This document shows, one piece after another, positions 1 to 5,866 of a stretch of DNA of 11,693 bases; positions within the stretch are counted from its first letter, which is position 1; each line of letters starts with the position of its first letter. This stretch comes from an uncultured Muribaculum sp. Lineage in GTDB: Bacteria > Bacteroidota > Bacteroidia > Bacteroidales > Muribaculaceae. The notes below the pieces were generated by a model that was not told the DNA's origin, ran no database searches, and worked only from the letters and a program-made list of their open reading frames with translations. The stretch is from the NCBI GenBank assembly GCA_910589555.1, contig CAJUTE010000069.1:1-11693 (forward strand), in the 5' to 3' direction. A program made the translations under genes and the position numbers.

Positions 1-34
1 ATTAATGCTCTTGTACTACTCTTGTCTATTTAAT

Positions 35-50
35 CATGTCAATGTTCTTC
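35..50 (-). promoter_or_regulatory. boxA-like antitermination motif of rRNA leader
   Basis: The minus-strand reading is GAAGAACATTGACATG. It resembles the TTCTTTGACAT or TTCATTGACAT segment that I recall in leaders and spacers of Bacteroides rRNA operons, which corresponds to the boxA site for Nus-factor antitermination in E. coli. The resemblance is from memory and short, so confidence is moderate. It is the main clue that the leftward transcript is ribosomal. Confidence 0.45.
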
Positions 51-86
51 GGTTTCGCTTTCACAACTCCTTTTTCAGAAGCGTAA

Positions 87-107
87 CAAGTAAAACAAAT
101 TTACTTG
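87..107 (-). other. Perfect hairpin at the 5' end of the P2 transcript
   Basis: CAAGTAAA (87-94) and TTTACTTG (100-107) form a perfect 8-bp inverted repeat around a 5-base loop. On the minus strand the hairpin would form within the first few bases after the predicted P2 start. No U tract follows it, so it is unlikely to be a terminator. It may stabilise the leader or serve as a processing or antitermination element. Confidence 0.5.
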
Positions 108-120
108 CGGAAAGGTTTTG

Positions 121-151
121 CAAAGTTAAGTCAAAATTTTTAAACTGCAAA
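121..151 (-). promoter_or_regulatory. Promoter P2, second tandem promoter of the leftward transcript
   Basis: On the minus strand a TTTG (148-151) and a TAACTTTG (121-128) are separated by 19 bases, again an exact match to the Bacteroidota consensus. It points the same way as P1 and lies about 120 bases downstream of it. Tandem promoters are typical of rRNA operons. The start site would be near 115, just before the hairpin at 87-107. Confidence 0.65.
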
Positions 152-172
152 ATTTTTAACAGAATTTTTAAC
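132..172. repeat. A/T-tract direct repeats between P1 and P2
   Basis: The 12-mer CAAAATTTTTAA occurs at 132-143 and again at 148-159, a 16-base period. The 10-mer AATTTTTAAC occurs at 151-160 and 163-172. The block overlaps the -33 box of P2 and extends upstream of it, where alpha-CTD contacts or bent DNA would be expected. The repeats are seen directly; the UP-element role is inference. Confidence 0.6.
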
Positions 173-243
173 TTTCGAACTTTCGTTCACCCTTGCGATC
201 CAATCTCTATTGCTTTGTCAGGGTTGCTTCTCAAAAGCGAGTG

Positions 244-275
244 CAAAGGTAGGGACTTTATTTGAAACCTCCAAA
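244..275 (-). promoter_or_regulatory. Promoter P1 of the leftward (putative rRNA) transcript
   Basis: Read on the minus strand there is a TTTG -33 box (272-275) and a TACCTTTG -7 box (244-251), separated by 20 bases. This is an exact match to the Bacteroidota housekeeping consensus TTTG / TAnnTTTG with 19-21 base spacing. The sequence just upstream (276-320) is rich in A and T tracts, as expected of an UP-like element. Transcription should start near 235-240 and run left. Known: the TAnnTTTG pattern is the primary sigma factor signature in Bacteroides. Inferred: that it drives rRNA. Confidence 0.75.
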
Positions 276-310
276 TATTTTCGCAAAAAAGTTTCAAAAA
301 TTTTTCAAAC
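261..310. repeat. Inverted repeats in the divergent promoter region
   Basis: TTTGAAAC (261-268) and GTTTCAAA (291-298) are a perfect 8-bp inverted repeat. The second arm also starts a 20-bp near-palindrome at 291-310 (two AAAAA/TTTTT half-sites flanked by GTTT and AAAC, one C/C mismatch per side). The block sits between the leftward P1 promoter and the rightward promoter at 333-363. It could be an operator or simply the A/T-rich upstream DNA of a strong promoter. Confidence 0.45.
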
Positions 311-332
311 ACGCAGCTGTGACAGATAAAAA

Positions 333-363
333 TTTGAAGAGAAAATGGAATTTCGTAACTTTG
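333..363 (+). promoter_or_regulatory. Promoter of the DUF1460 amidase-like gene
   Basis: TTTG at 333-336 and TAACTTTG at 356-363 are separated by 19 bases, an exact match to the Bacteroidota promoter consensus. The start site would fall near 367-372, giving an untranslated leader of about 27 bases before the ATG at 397. This argues against the longer reading frame that begins at 262, because that start lies upstream of the promoter. Confidence 0.7.
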
Positions 364-396
364 TATCAGATGATTAAACCAAGACTGTATATAATT

Positions 397-1275
397 ATGA
401 GGAAACGGAATTTTTTCAATATAATAATGATGTTTTCATGCCTGTCGGGCGTGTGTGCCGTGCCGATGCAAAATGTGAAATTTCATAACGAGGCTGCCGA
501 CACGACAAAAATAACCGAAGTATTATTAAAGGTGCAGCAAGAAATTCCTACCGGAAGCGCTCAATCACGCGTAGAATCATTCGGCAAGCAGTTCCTGAAT
601 CTGCCCTACGTGGGGGGCACTCTTGAAAGCGGCACCGGCGAAGAGGCTCTCGTGGTGGACATGGAGGAATTTGATTGCACCACCTATGTAGAGACGATGC
701 TCGCTCTTGCCTATACTCTCGGGGAGAACCGCACGTCATGGCGTGACTTCATATATAATCTCGAAAGATTGAGATACCGCAACGGGAGCGTGAACGGCTA
801 CGCGTCGAGACTTCATTATGCAAGCGACTGGGTGGTGGACAATGTGCACCGTGGAAATCTTAAGGAGGTGACCGATCAGATAGGCGAAACCACCCACCAG
901 GTGAAGACTCTCGATTTCATGACCTCCAACAGGGATAAGTATCCGGCATTGAAGGACGACGCGACCTACCGCAAGATGACCGACGTGGAGCGTGGATACC
1001 GCAGCCACCGCTATCCTTATATAAAGTCGACGAAAACCGGCTCGAAGGAGGTGGTGAACAATCTGCGCAACGGTGATGTGGTGCTGATAGTGACCAAGAC
1101 TCCGGGACTCGATGTGCAGCACATGGGCATCGTGACTTTTGTCGACGGACTCCCCCACTTGATGCACGCGTCGTCGGCAGCAGGAAAAATAATAGTGGAC
1201 AAGAATCCCCTATCGGAGTATCTCCGCCGAAACCGCTCGGCTCTTGGCATAAGAGTGTTGCGGCTCGCCGATTGA
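397..1275 (+). CDS. Secreted DUF1460 / NlpC-P60-like N-acetylmuramoyl-L-alanine amidase
   Basis: Predicted 292-aa exported cell-wall enzyme. A basic start (MRKRN) and hydrophobic stretch to about residue 21 form a signal peptide, with likely cleavage near VCA; Cys15 and Cys20 lack a good lipobox, so a lipoprotein is less likely. The core carries FDCTTYVE, with the presumed nucleophile Cys94, and GDVVLI...VQHMGIV, with the presumed catalytic His242. Both are hallmarks of DUF1460, a branch of the NlpC/P60 papain-like hydrolases. Known, as I recall: a Bacteroides member was characterised as an N-acetylmuramoyl-L-alanine amidase acting on muropeptides. Inferred: this protein trims cell-wall fragments in the periplasm. 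The frame is open back to 262, but I chose ATG 397 because of the promoter at 333-363 and the signal peptide; ATG 370 would add MIKPRLYII and lie at the transcript start. It stands alone, divergent from the putative rRNA promoters and convergent with eno. Confidence 0.82.
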   Translation: MRKRNFFNIIMMFSCLSGVCAVPMQNVKFHNEAADTTKITEVLLKVQQEIPTGSAQSRVESFGKQFLNLPYVGGTLESGTGEEALVVDMEEFDCTTYVETMLALAYTLGENRTSWRDFIYNLERLRYRNGSVNGYASRLHYASDWVVDNVHRGNLKEVTDQIGETTHQVKTLDFMTSNRDKYPALKDDATYRKMTDVERGYRSHRYPYIKSTKTGSKEVVNNLRNGDVVLIVTKTPGLDVQHMGIVTFVDGLPHLMHASSAAGKIIVDKNPLSEYLRRNRSALGIRVLRLAD

Positions 1276-1375
1276 TCACACAGCACGGCTCAATGCCATG
1301 CGGATGATTTTATCGATACGCCCATGCGTGGGACCGATGTGATTACCGGTTGACAAATAAAAAAAGCAAATAAAC

Positions 1376-1407
1376 AAAAAAGAGGCATGCCTGCGGGCAC
1401 GCCTCTT
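1376..1407 (-). terminator. Intrinsic terminator of eno
   Basis: AAGAGGC (1380-1386) pairs with GCCTCTT (1401-1407), and inside it TGCC (1388-1391) pairs with GGCA (1396-1399) around a TGCG loop, with one A/C mismatch. On the minus strand the stem is followed by a run of U from 1381 down to 1376 and further U-rich sequence. It lies 22 bases past the eno stop codon. Read on the plus strand no U tract follows, so it would be a poor terminator for the convergent amidase gene. Confidence 0.85.
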
Positions 1408-1429
1408 AGCGTATATGGGAAAACTATTA

Positions 1430-2719
1430 TTAGTTCTTCATTTTTGTACGCTTTCCGTAGCCGTAAGCGGCAGCGTCGCCAAGCTGCTCCTGGATGCGGA
1501 GAAGCTGGTTGTACTTAGCCATACGGTCAGAACGGCTAGCAGAACCGGTCTTGATCTGTCCGGCGTTGGTAGCAACTGCGATGTCAGCGATTGTAGCATC
1601 CTCAGTTTCACCTGAACGGTGAGAGATAACTGCGGTGTAGCCGTTGCGCTGAGCGAGTTCTACGGCGCGAAGAGTTTCGGTGAGTGAACCGATCTGGTTT
1701 ACCTTAACGAGGATTGAGTTAGCACAACCCATTTCGATACCCTTTTCGAGGTACTTCACGTTGGTAACGAACAAGTCGTCGCCCACGAGCTGGCAACGGT
1801 CGCCGATAAGCTCAGTGAGGAGCTTCCAGCCTTCCCAGTCATTTTCAGCCATACCATCTTCGATAGAATCGATAGGATACTTCTCAACGAGTTCCTTGAG
1901 GTATTCAGCCTGCTGAGCAGAAGTATACTTAGGACCGTCGGCCTGCTTCCAGGTGTAGTCATAGATACCATCTTTGTAGAACTCAGAAGAAGCACAGTCA
2001 AGACCGATAGTAACATCCTTTCCGGGAACGTAACCTGCCTTTTCGATAGCCTTGATGATCACGTTGAGCGCATCTTCAGTGCCGTCGAGGTTGGGAGCGA
2101 AACCTCCTTCATCACCTACAGCTGTAGAAAGACCGCGTTCTTTGAGAACTGACTTGAGGTTGTGGAACACCTCAGTACCCATGCGGATGCCTTCCTTGAA
2201 GCAGCAAGCGCCGATAGGACGGATCATGAATTCCTGGAATGCGATGGGAGCGTCAGAGTGAGCGCCACCGTTGATGATGTTCATCATGGGCACGGGGAGA
2301 ACGTAAGAGTTGCATCCGCCGATGTATTTGTAAAGGGGAAGATCGAGATAGTCGGCAGCAGCCTTAGCCACAGCAAGCGACACGCCAAGGATGGCGTTGG
2401 CTCCGAGGTTGGACTTGGTTTCAGTGCCGTCAAGAGCGATCATAGTTTCGTCAATCTTAATCTGGTCGAGGGCAGACATACCTACGAGAGCGGCAGCGAT
2501 AGGACCGTTTACGTTAGCTACAGCCTTAGTAACACCTTTTCCCATATAACGGCTTTTGTCGCCATCGCGGAGCTCAAGAGCTTCGTTAACACCGGTAGAT
2601 GCACCAGAAGGAACTGAAGCGCGGCCAAATGCGCCTGACTCAAGAATCACATCAACTTCTACAGTGGGGTTGCCACGAGAGTCAAGGACTTCACGTCCAA
2701 TGATTTTTTCAATTTTCAT
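1430..2719 (-). CDS. eno: Enolase (phosphopyruvate hydratase)
   Basis: Converts 2-phosphoglycerate to phosphoenolpyruvate in glycolysis and gluconeogenesis; a cytosolic Mg-dependent dimer or octamer. The 429 aa are full length for the family. The N-terminal domain opens with the typical IIGREVLDSRGNPTVEV, and the substrate-closing loop SGASTG is at 38-43. In the TIM barrel the acid/base Glu204 lies in GDEGGFAP, the metal ligands are Asp241, Glu287 (SIEDGMAEND) and Asp314 (VGDDLFVT), the base is Lys339 (ILVKVNQIGSLTE), and SHRSGETED is at 366-374. All key residues are present. The ATG at 2719 matches the family N-terminus. No Shine-Dalgarno is visible. The gene has its own -7 box about 55 bases upstream and its own terminator, so it is probably monocistronic, although it follows the unknown secreted gene on the same strand. 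Confidence 0.98.
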   Translation of the reverse strand: MKIEKIIGREVLDSRGNPTVEVDVILESGAFGRASVPSGASTGVNEALELRDGDKSRYMGKGVTKAVANVNGPIAAALVGMSALDQIKIDETMIALDGTETKSNLGANAILGVSLAVAKAAADYLDLPLYKYIGGCNSYVLPVPMMNIINGGAHSDAPIAFQEFMIRPIGACCFKEGIRMGTEVFHNLKSVLKERGLSTAVGDEGGFAPNLDGTEDALNVIIKAIEKAGYVPGKDVTIGLDCASSEFYKDGIYDYTWKQADGPKYTSAQQAEYLKELVEKYPIDSIEDGMAENDWEGWKLLTELIGDRCQLVGDDLFVTNVKYLEKGIEMGCANSILVKVNQIGSLTETLRAVELAQRNGYTAVISHRSGETEDATIADIAVATNAGQIKTGSASRSDRMAKYNQLLRIQEQLGDAAAYGYGKRTKMKN

Positions 2720-2774
2720 AATGTAACTTAAATAAATTATGTTGCTTTTAAATTTTGGTCATAATATCAAGTCA

Positions 2775-2782
2775 CAAAGTTA
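2775..2782 (-). promoter_or_regulatory. -7 box of the eno promoter
   Basis: On the minus strand the sequence reads TAACTTTG, an exact TAnnTTTG match 55 bases before the eno start, which predicts a leader of about 50 bases. No clean TTTG is present 19-21 bases upstream; the nearest candidate is a TATG at 2805-2808 with 22-base spacing. The promoter is therefore supported by one box only. Confidence 0.5.
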
Positions 2783-2857
2783 CAAAAAAAATGGGATTTT
2801 GCCCCATAATTTTTCATTATTAAGGTTATAGATTACAAAATAACCTCCATGATGAGA

Positions 2858-3466
2858 TTACGGCAAGAAGATCACGTCATAATAGATGAAATCCTTGATG
2901 CCATATTTTTCATACCATTCCAATGGATGAACACACGCATCCCGAAGTCCGCAATAGTACGTCACCTCCATAGTCTTGCCTCCTAAATTCATACGCTGAG
3001 GAATCCCGGTGGTGTATGCCATGATCGGGATTGTGTCATTCACAGAGACCGGATGCGCCGGATAAGTCTCCATCAATATGCACCGGTCGGTCGCAACAGC
3101 TATCCCGCTTTTGAAAAGCACAGGACCCTCAAGTGCGATAAACACGCTGTCGGAGTCTATCGGACGCGCGCCCAATATGAGTCTTATACTGTCGCTTTTC
3201 ACCGTAGTCGCCTTGGGAGTCTCCACCACTATCGACGGCGAGCCATTAAGCACACGGTGACAGCGGTAGATCAATTTCCTGCCGTTCAAAGATTTCCCGG
3301 AAACGGTGACCCCAAGCTGCGACACATTCTGCAACTCACACAAGTTCTTCAGGAATGGATCGGCATAGTCAGGGGTGGTATAGCTGAGGGCAAGAGTATC
3401 GGTCTGAGCATGGAGCCCGATCGCTGCTGCCAACACAAAGACAGCTAAGATAATAAATTTTTTCAT
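2858..3466 (-). CDS. Secreted protein of unknown function
   Basis: I do not recognise this 202-aa protein. It starts with a clear signal peptide: Lys2-Lys3, a hydrophobic core to about residue 19 and a likely cleavage at HAQ (residue 21), giving a mature chain of about 181 aa. The mature part looks like mixed beta structure and carries five cysteines (43, 69, 129, 172, 178), the last two in YYCGLRDACVH, so one or more disulfides in the periplasm are plausible. The C-terminus is rich in aromatic residues (EWYEKYGIKDFIYYDVIF). There is no lipobox, transmembrane segment or enzyme motif that I can name. I start it at ATG 3466; the upstream TTG at 3472 adds only two residues before the Lys-Lys. 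It lies between the terminator after rplQ and the eno promoter. I found no TTTG/TAnnTTTG pair before it, so its promoter is unclear. A Bacteroidales-restricted lineage protein is the best guess. Confidence 0.75.
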   Translation of the reverse strand: MKKFIILAVFVLAAAIGLHAQTDTLALSYTTPDYADPFLKNLCELQNVSQLGVTVSGKSLNGRKLIYRCHRVLNGSPSIVVETPKATTVKSDSIRLILGARPIDSDSVFIALEGPVLFKSGIAVATDRCILMETYPAHPVSVNDTIPIMAYTTGIPQRMNLGGKTMEVTYYCGLRDACVHPLEWYEKYGIKDFIYYDVIFLP

Positions 3467-3516
3467 CGTCAACGAAAAATAAAGAGTTCTTTATAATATT
3501 AGTATTTTGCAATGAC

Positions 3517-3556
3517 AAAAAAGAGAGGGATCCGATTCAATTCCGATCCCTCTCTT
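3517..3556 (-). terminator. Intrinsic terminator after rplQ, end of the ribosomal gene block
   Basis: AAGAGAGGGATC (3521-3532) and GATCCCTCTCTT (3545-3556) form a perfect 12-bp stem with a 12-base loop. On the minus strand the stem runs into a U tract at 3522-3517. It lies 21 bases past the rplQ stop codon. The strength and placement suggest that little readthrough reaches the unknown secreted gene downstream. Confidence 0.9.
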
Positions 3557-3577
3557 CCTTCATATTGTATGAATAAT

Positions 3578-4075
3578 TTATTCTGCGGCGGGAGTTTCTG
3601 CTGCAGGAGCCTCAGTAGCAGGAGCCTCGGCTGCGGGAGCTGCCTTTTCGGCGTTGCTCTTGCGGCTGCGGCGGGTGCGGCCGGCTTTCTTTGCAGAGTT
3701 GTCCTTGAGCATTGCCTCATTGTAGTCAACGAGTTCAATGAAGCAAGTCTTAGCGTTGTCACCAAGACGGTTGCCGGTTTTGAGGATACGGGTGTATCCA
3801 CCGTTGCGGTTAGCGATCTTCTGTGAGATTTCACGGAAGAGTTCGGTGACAGCCTCCTTATTTTGCAGGTGGCTGAAAACCAAACGACGGTTGGGGGTTG
3901 TGTCCTCCTTAGCTCGGTTGATGAGCGGTTCGGCATACATGCGGAGGGCCTTAGCCTTAGCAAGCGTAGTGAAAATGCGCTTGTGCATGATGAGCGAAAT
4001 GGTCATGTTGGCGAGCATTGCGTCGCGGTGAGCTTTTTTGCGACCAAGGTGGTTGAAAGATTTATTATGTCTCAT
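3578..4075 (-). CDS. rplQ: Large ribosomal subunit protein bL17, with Ala/Pro/Glu tail
   Basis: L17 binds 23S rRNA near the exit-tunnel side of the 50S subunit. The conserved core is residues 1 to about 122, opening with MRHNKSFNHLGRKKAHRDAM and including ITTLAKAKALR-like (here IFTTLAKAKALRMYAEPLI) and PNRRLVFSHL segments. At 165 aa it is about 40-45 residues longer than the E. coli type (roughly 127 aa). The extension begins with a basic patch (KKAGRTRRSRKS, 129-140) and ends in four pentapeptide repeats (146-165). Extended L17 tails are common in Bacteroidota, as I recall. The start ATG lies five bases after the rpoA stop codon, so the two genes are probably translationally coupled. It is the last gene of the block, closed by a strong terminator. 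Confidence 0.96.
   Translation of the reverse strand: MRHNKSFNHLGRKKAHRDAMLANMTISLIMHKRIFTTLAKAKALRMYAEPLINRAKEDTTPNRRLVFSHLQNKEAVTELFREISQKIANRNGGYTRILKTGNRLGDNAKTCFIELVDYNEAMLKDNSAKKAGRTRRSRKSNAEKAAPAAEAPATEAPAAETPAAE
3581..3640 (-). repeat. Four 15-base repeats encoding APAAE-type pentapeptides
   Basis: The last 20 codons of rplQ encode APAAE, APATE, APAAE and TPAAE, which are four 15-base units. The units differ mainly at third codon positions, so the peptide pattern is better conserved than the DNA. Such a tract could vary in length by slippage or recombination between strains. Confidence 0.8.
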
Positions 4076-4080
4076 CGTTA

Positions 4081-5073
4081 TTACTCTTTATCTAATTTAT
4101 ACTTTGAAATGTCCATTCCGAACGAAAGGTTGAGATTAGCCAGCAGCTCATCGAGCTCGGTGAGAGATTTCTTACCAAAGTTGCGGAATTTCAAGAGGTC
4201 AGTCTTGTTGAATACCACGAGTTCGCCAAGAGTTTCGACTTCAGCGCTCTTAAGACAGTTAAGCGCGCGGACAGAAAGATCCATATCGACCAATTTAGAC
4301 TTGAGGAGCTGACGCATACGGAGCACTTCTTCGTCAAATTCTTCATTGCTGTCAGCCTCGGTAGTTTCGAGAGTGATCTTCTCGTCAGAGAAGAGCATGA
4401 AGTGATAAATAAGAATCTTTGCTGCTTCCTTAAGGGCATCCTTAGGAAGGATCGAACCGTTGGTGGTTATCTCAATAATCAATTTTTCGTAGTCGGTCTT
4501 CTGGTCAACGCGGAAGTTCTCAACTGTATACTTCACATTTTTGATGGGCGTATAGATAGAGTCGATAGCGATCACGTCTATAGCGTCGGCAGGTGAAGCG
4601 TTTTCTTCTGCGGGTACCCAGCCACGACCTTTGTTGATGGTAATGTCAAGCTGAAAACTTGTACCGGGATCCAAATGACAAATGACTTGGTCGGGATTCA
4701 ATACCTCAAATCCGGAAAGCACCTTGCCAATATCACCGGCTTTGAACACCTCCTGACCTGACACTGATATAGTCGCCTTTTCGGAGTCGGTGCCTTCAAC
4801 GGTTTGCTTGAGATCAACTTTCTTGAGGTTGAGGATGATGTTGGTCACATCTTCCTTGACACCCGGGATAGTATCAAACTCATGCTTCACACCATCGATG
4901 CGGATGGTAGAGATAGCATATCCCTCAAGGGATGAAAGGAGAATGCGGCGAAGCGCATTTCCCACGGTTATGCCATATCCGGGTTCCAATGGCTTGAACT
5001 CGAACTTACCGAAGAAATTGTCGGCCTCCAACATGACAACTTTGTCAGGTTTCTGAAATGCTAAAATAGCCAT
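4081..5073 (-). CDS. rpoA: DNA-directed RNA polymerase subunit alpha
   Basis: The alpha dimer nucleates assembly of RNA polymerase (alpha2-beta-beta'-omega) and its C-terminal domain contacts UP elements and activators. The 330 aa are normal for the family. The N-terminal domain (about 1-232) carries the conserved dimer/assembly segment EPGYGITVGNALRRILLSS (30-48). An acidic linker (about 236-250, TEADSNEEFDEE) leads to the C-terminal domain (about 255-322) with LSVRALNCLK and LLKFRNFGKKSLTELDELL. Arg269, Asn272, Gly300 and Lys302 align by eye with the DNA-contact residues of E. coli (Arg265, Asn268, Gly296, Lys298), so the domain should still bind A/T-rich upstream DNA. It is placed between rpsD (22-base gap) and rplQ (5-base gap), as in most bacteria. 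Confidence 0.98.
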   Translation of the reverse strand: MAILAFQKPDKVVMLEADNFFGKFEFKPLEPGYGITVGNALRRILLSSLEGYAISTIRIDGVKHEFDTIPGVKEDVTNIILNLKKVDLKQTVEGTDSEKATISVSGQEVFKAGDIGKVLSGFEVLNPDQVICHLDPGTSFQLDITINKGRGWVPAEENASPADAIDVIAIDSIYTPIKNVKYTVENFRVDQKTDYEKLIIEITTNGSILPKDALKEAAKILIYHFMLFSDEKITLETTEADSNEEFDEEVLRMRQLLKSKLVDMDLSVRALNCLKSAEVETLGELVVFNKTDLLKFRNFGKKSLTELDELLANLNLSFGMDISKYKLDKE

Positions 5074-5095
5074 GGATCTACGTGTTTATAATTGA

Positions 5096-5701
5096 TTATT
5101 TAGAATACAACTCGACGATTAACTGTTCCTTGATGTTTTCAGGGATATCTTCGCGAGCAGGCACGTGAAGAAGCTTGCCTGCCTTAGCGCTTTCGTCCCA
5201 TTCGAGCCAAGGATACTTGCTGTGGTTGAAACCTGCAAGAGCGTCGGCGATGACTTCAAGAGATTTAGAGCGTTCACGCACACCTACGATGTCGCCGGGC
5301 TGCACCTGATAAGATGCGATGTTCACGACCTGACCGTTGACTGTGATGTGACGGTGAAGGACGAGCTGGCGAGCAGCTGCGCGGGTGGGAGCAATACCGA
5401 GACGGTATACTACGTTGTCAAGACGAGATTCGAGAAGCTGAAGAAGCACTTCACCGGTGATACCCTTAGTGCGTGAAGCACGATCGAATAGGTTGTGGAA
5501 TTGCTTCTCAAGAACGCCATAAGTATATTTGGCTTTCTGCTTCTCACGGAGCTGTACGCCATACTCCGAAGACTTGCGGCGCTTGTTTACGCCGTGCTGG
5601 CCCGGAGGATAGTTCTTGCGAGAAAGAACTTTGTCAGCACCGAAGATAGGTTCGCCGAACTTACGGGCGATTTTTGTTTTTGGACCTGTATATCTTGCCA
5701 T
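5096..5701 (-). CDS. rpsD: Small ribosomal subunit protein uS4
   Basis: S4 is a primary 16S rRNA-binding protein that nucleates 30S assembly and helps decoding accuracy; in other bacteria it is also a translational repressor of its own operon. The 201 aa are typical. MARYTGPKTKIARKFGEP opens the protein, followed by the helical N-terminal half and the S4 RNA-binding fold at about 92-155 (LESRLDNVVYRLGIAPTRAAARQLV and ITVNGQVVNI). The N-terminus has no zinc-binding cysteines, so this is the zinc-free form. The ATG at 5701 matches the family start. The 165-base gap before it, much larger than any other gap in the block, suggests a regulatory leader. rpoA and rplQ follow closely. Confidence 0.97.
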   Translation of the reverse strand: MARYTGPKTKIARKFGEPIFGADKVLSRKNYPPGQHGVNKRRKSSEYGVQLREKQKAKYTYGVLEKQFHNLFDRASRTKGITGEVLLQLLESRLDNVVYRLGIAPTRAAARQLVLHRHITVNGQVVNIASYQVQPGDIVGVRERSKSLEVIADALAGFNHSKYPWLEWDESAKAGKLLHVPAREDIPENIKEQLIVELYSK

Positions 5702-5866
5702 TTTCTGATTCTTAAATTCGGGTTACATGACTTTGGTTCGCCGCCTTAGTGCAGCCGCGACCACAGAGAGGTGATAAAATTGTGGTCTATTCACATTCAG
5801 AGACGCTTCAGAGTCATTAGCCGCTGTTGATAGATTAGTGAAAGTAATATAGAAGTTGCGGAATAA
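5702..5866 (-). promoter_or_regulatory. Structured leader of rpsD, candidate S4 autoregulatory element
   Basis: This is the only long gap in the ribosomal block (other gaps are 2-36 bases). On the minus strand it holds a perfect 7-bp stem, GACCACA with TGTGGTC (5781-5787 with 5759-5765), around a 15-base loop, three copies of GCGGC spread through the leader, and a direct repeat CTCTGAA (5807-5813 and 5796-5802). No TTTG/TAnnTTTG pair and no Shine-Dalgarno are seen. S4 binds its own mRNA leader in E. coli and Bacillus, and I recall comparative work proposing S4-type leaders in Bacteroidia. A binding site through which S4 lowers rpsD-rpoA-rplQ expression is the best reading, but the fold was judged by eye. 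Confidence 0.6.

Larger units (their letters stand above)
1..238 (-). other. Putative rRNA-operon leader region (transcribed leftwards, 16S expected beyond left edge)
   Basis: No convincing protein is encoded here. On the minus strand the stretch lies downstream of two tandem Bacteroidota-type promoters and carries A/T-tract direct repeats, a strong hairpin and a motif resembling the boxA-like TTGACAT element that I recall preceding 16S genes in Bacteroides. Together these suggest the 5' leader of a ribosomal RNA operon running off the left edge. No part of a 16S gene is visible, so the identity of the transcript is inferred; a tRNA operon or another highly expressed RNA would be the alternative. 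The open frame on the plus strand at 5-265 is low complexity, has no family resemblance and crosses both promoters, so I do not call it a gene. Confidence 0.6.

Noticed and set aside
5..265. Open frame of 86 codons on the plus strand at the left edge
   Set aside because: It is low-complexity, has no family resemblance and covers two opposite-strand promoters and a leader-like region.
1319..1332. Short CCCA/TGGG hairpin after the amidase gene as its terminator
   Set aside because: A 4-bp stem without a U tract is too weak; no intrinsic terminator for the amidase gene is visible.
2162..2617. Long plus-strand open frame antisense to eno (151 codons)
   Set aside because: It is a shadow of a highly conserved gene with biased codons; no promoter or recognisable protein.
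2823..2846. AGGTTAT/ATAACCT hairpin after the unknown secreted gene as a terminator
   Set aside because: The stem is only 7 bp and A/T-rich, the loop is 10 bases, and no U tract follows on the minus strand.
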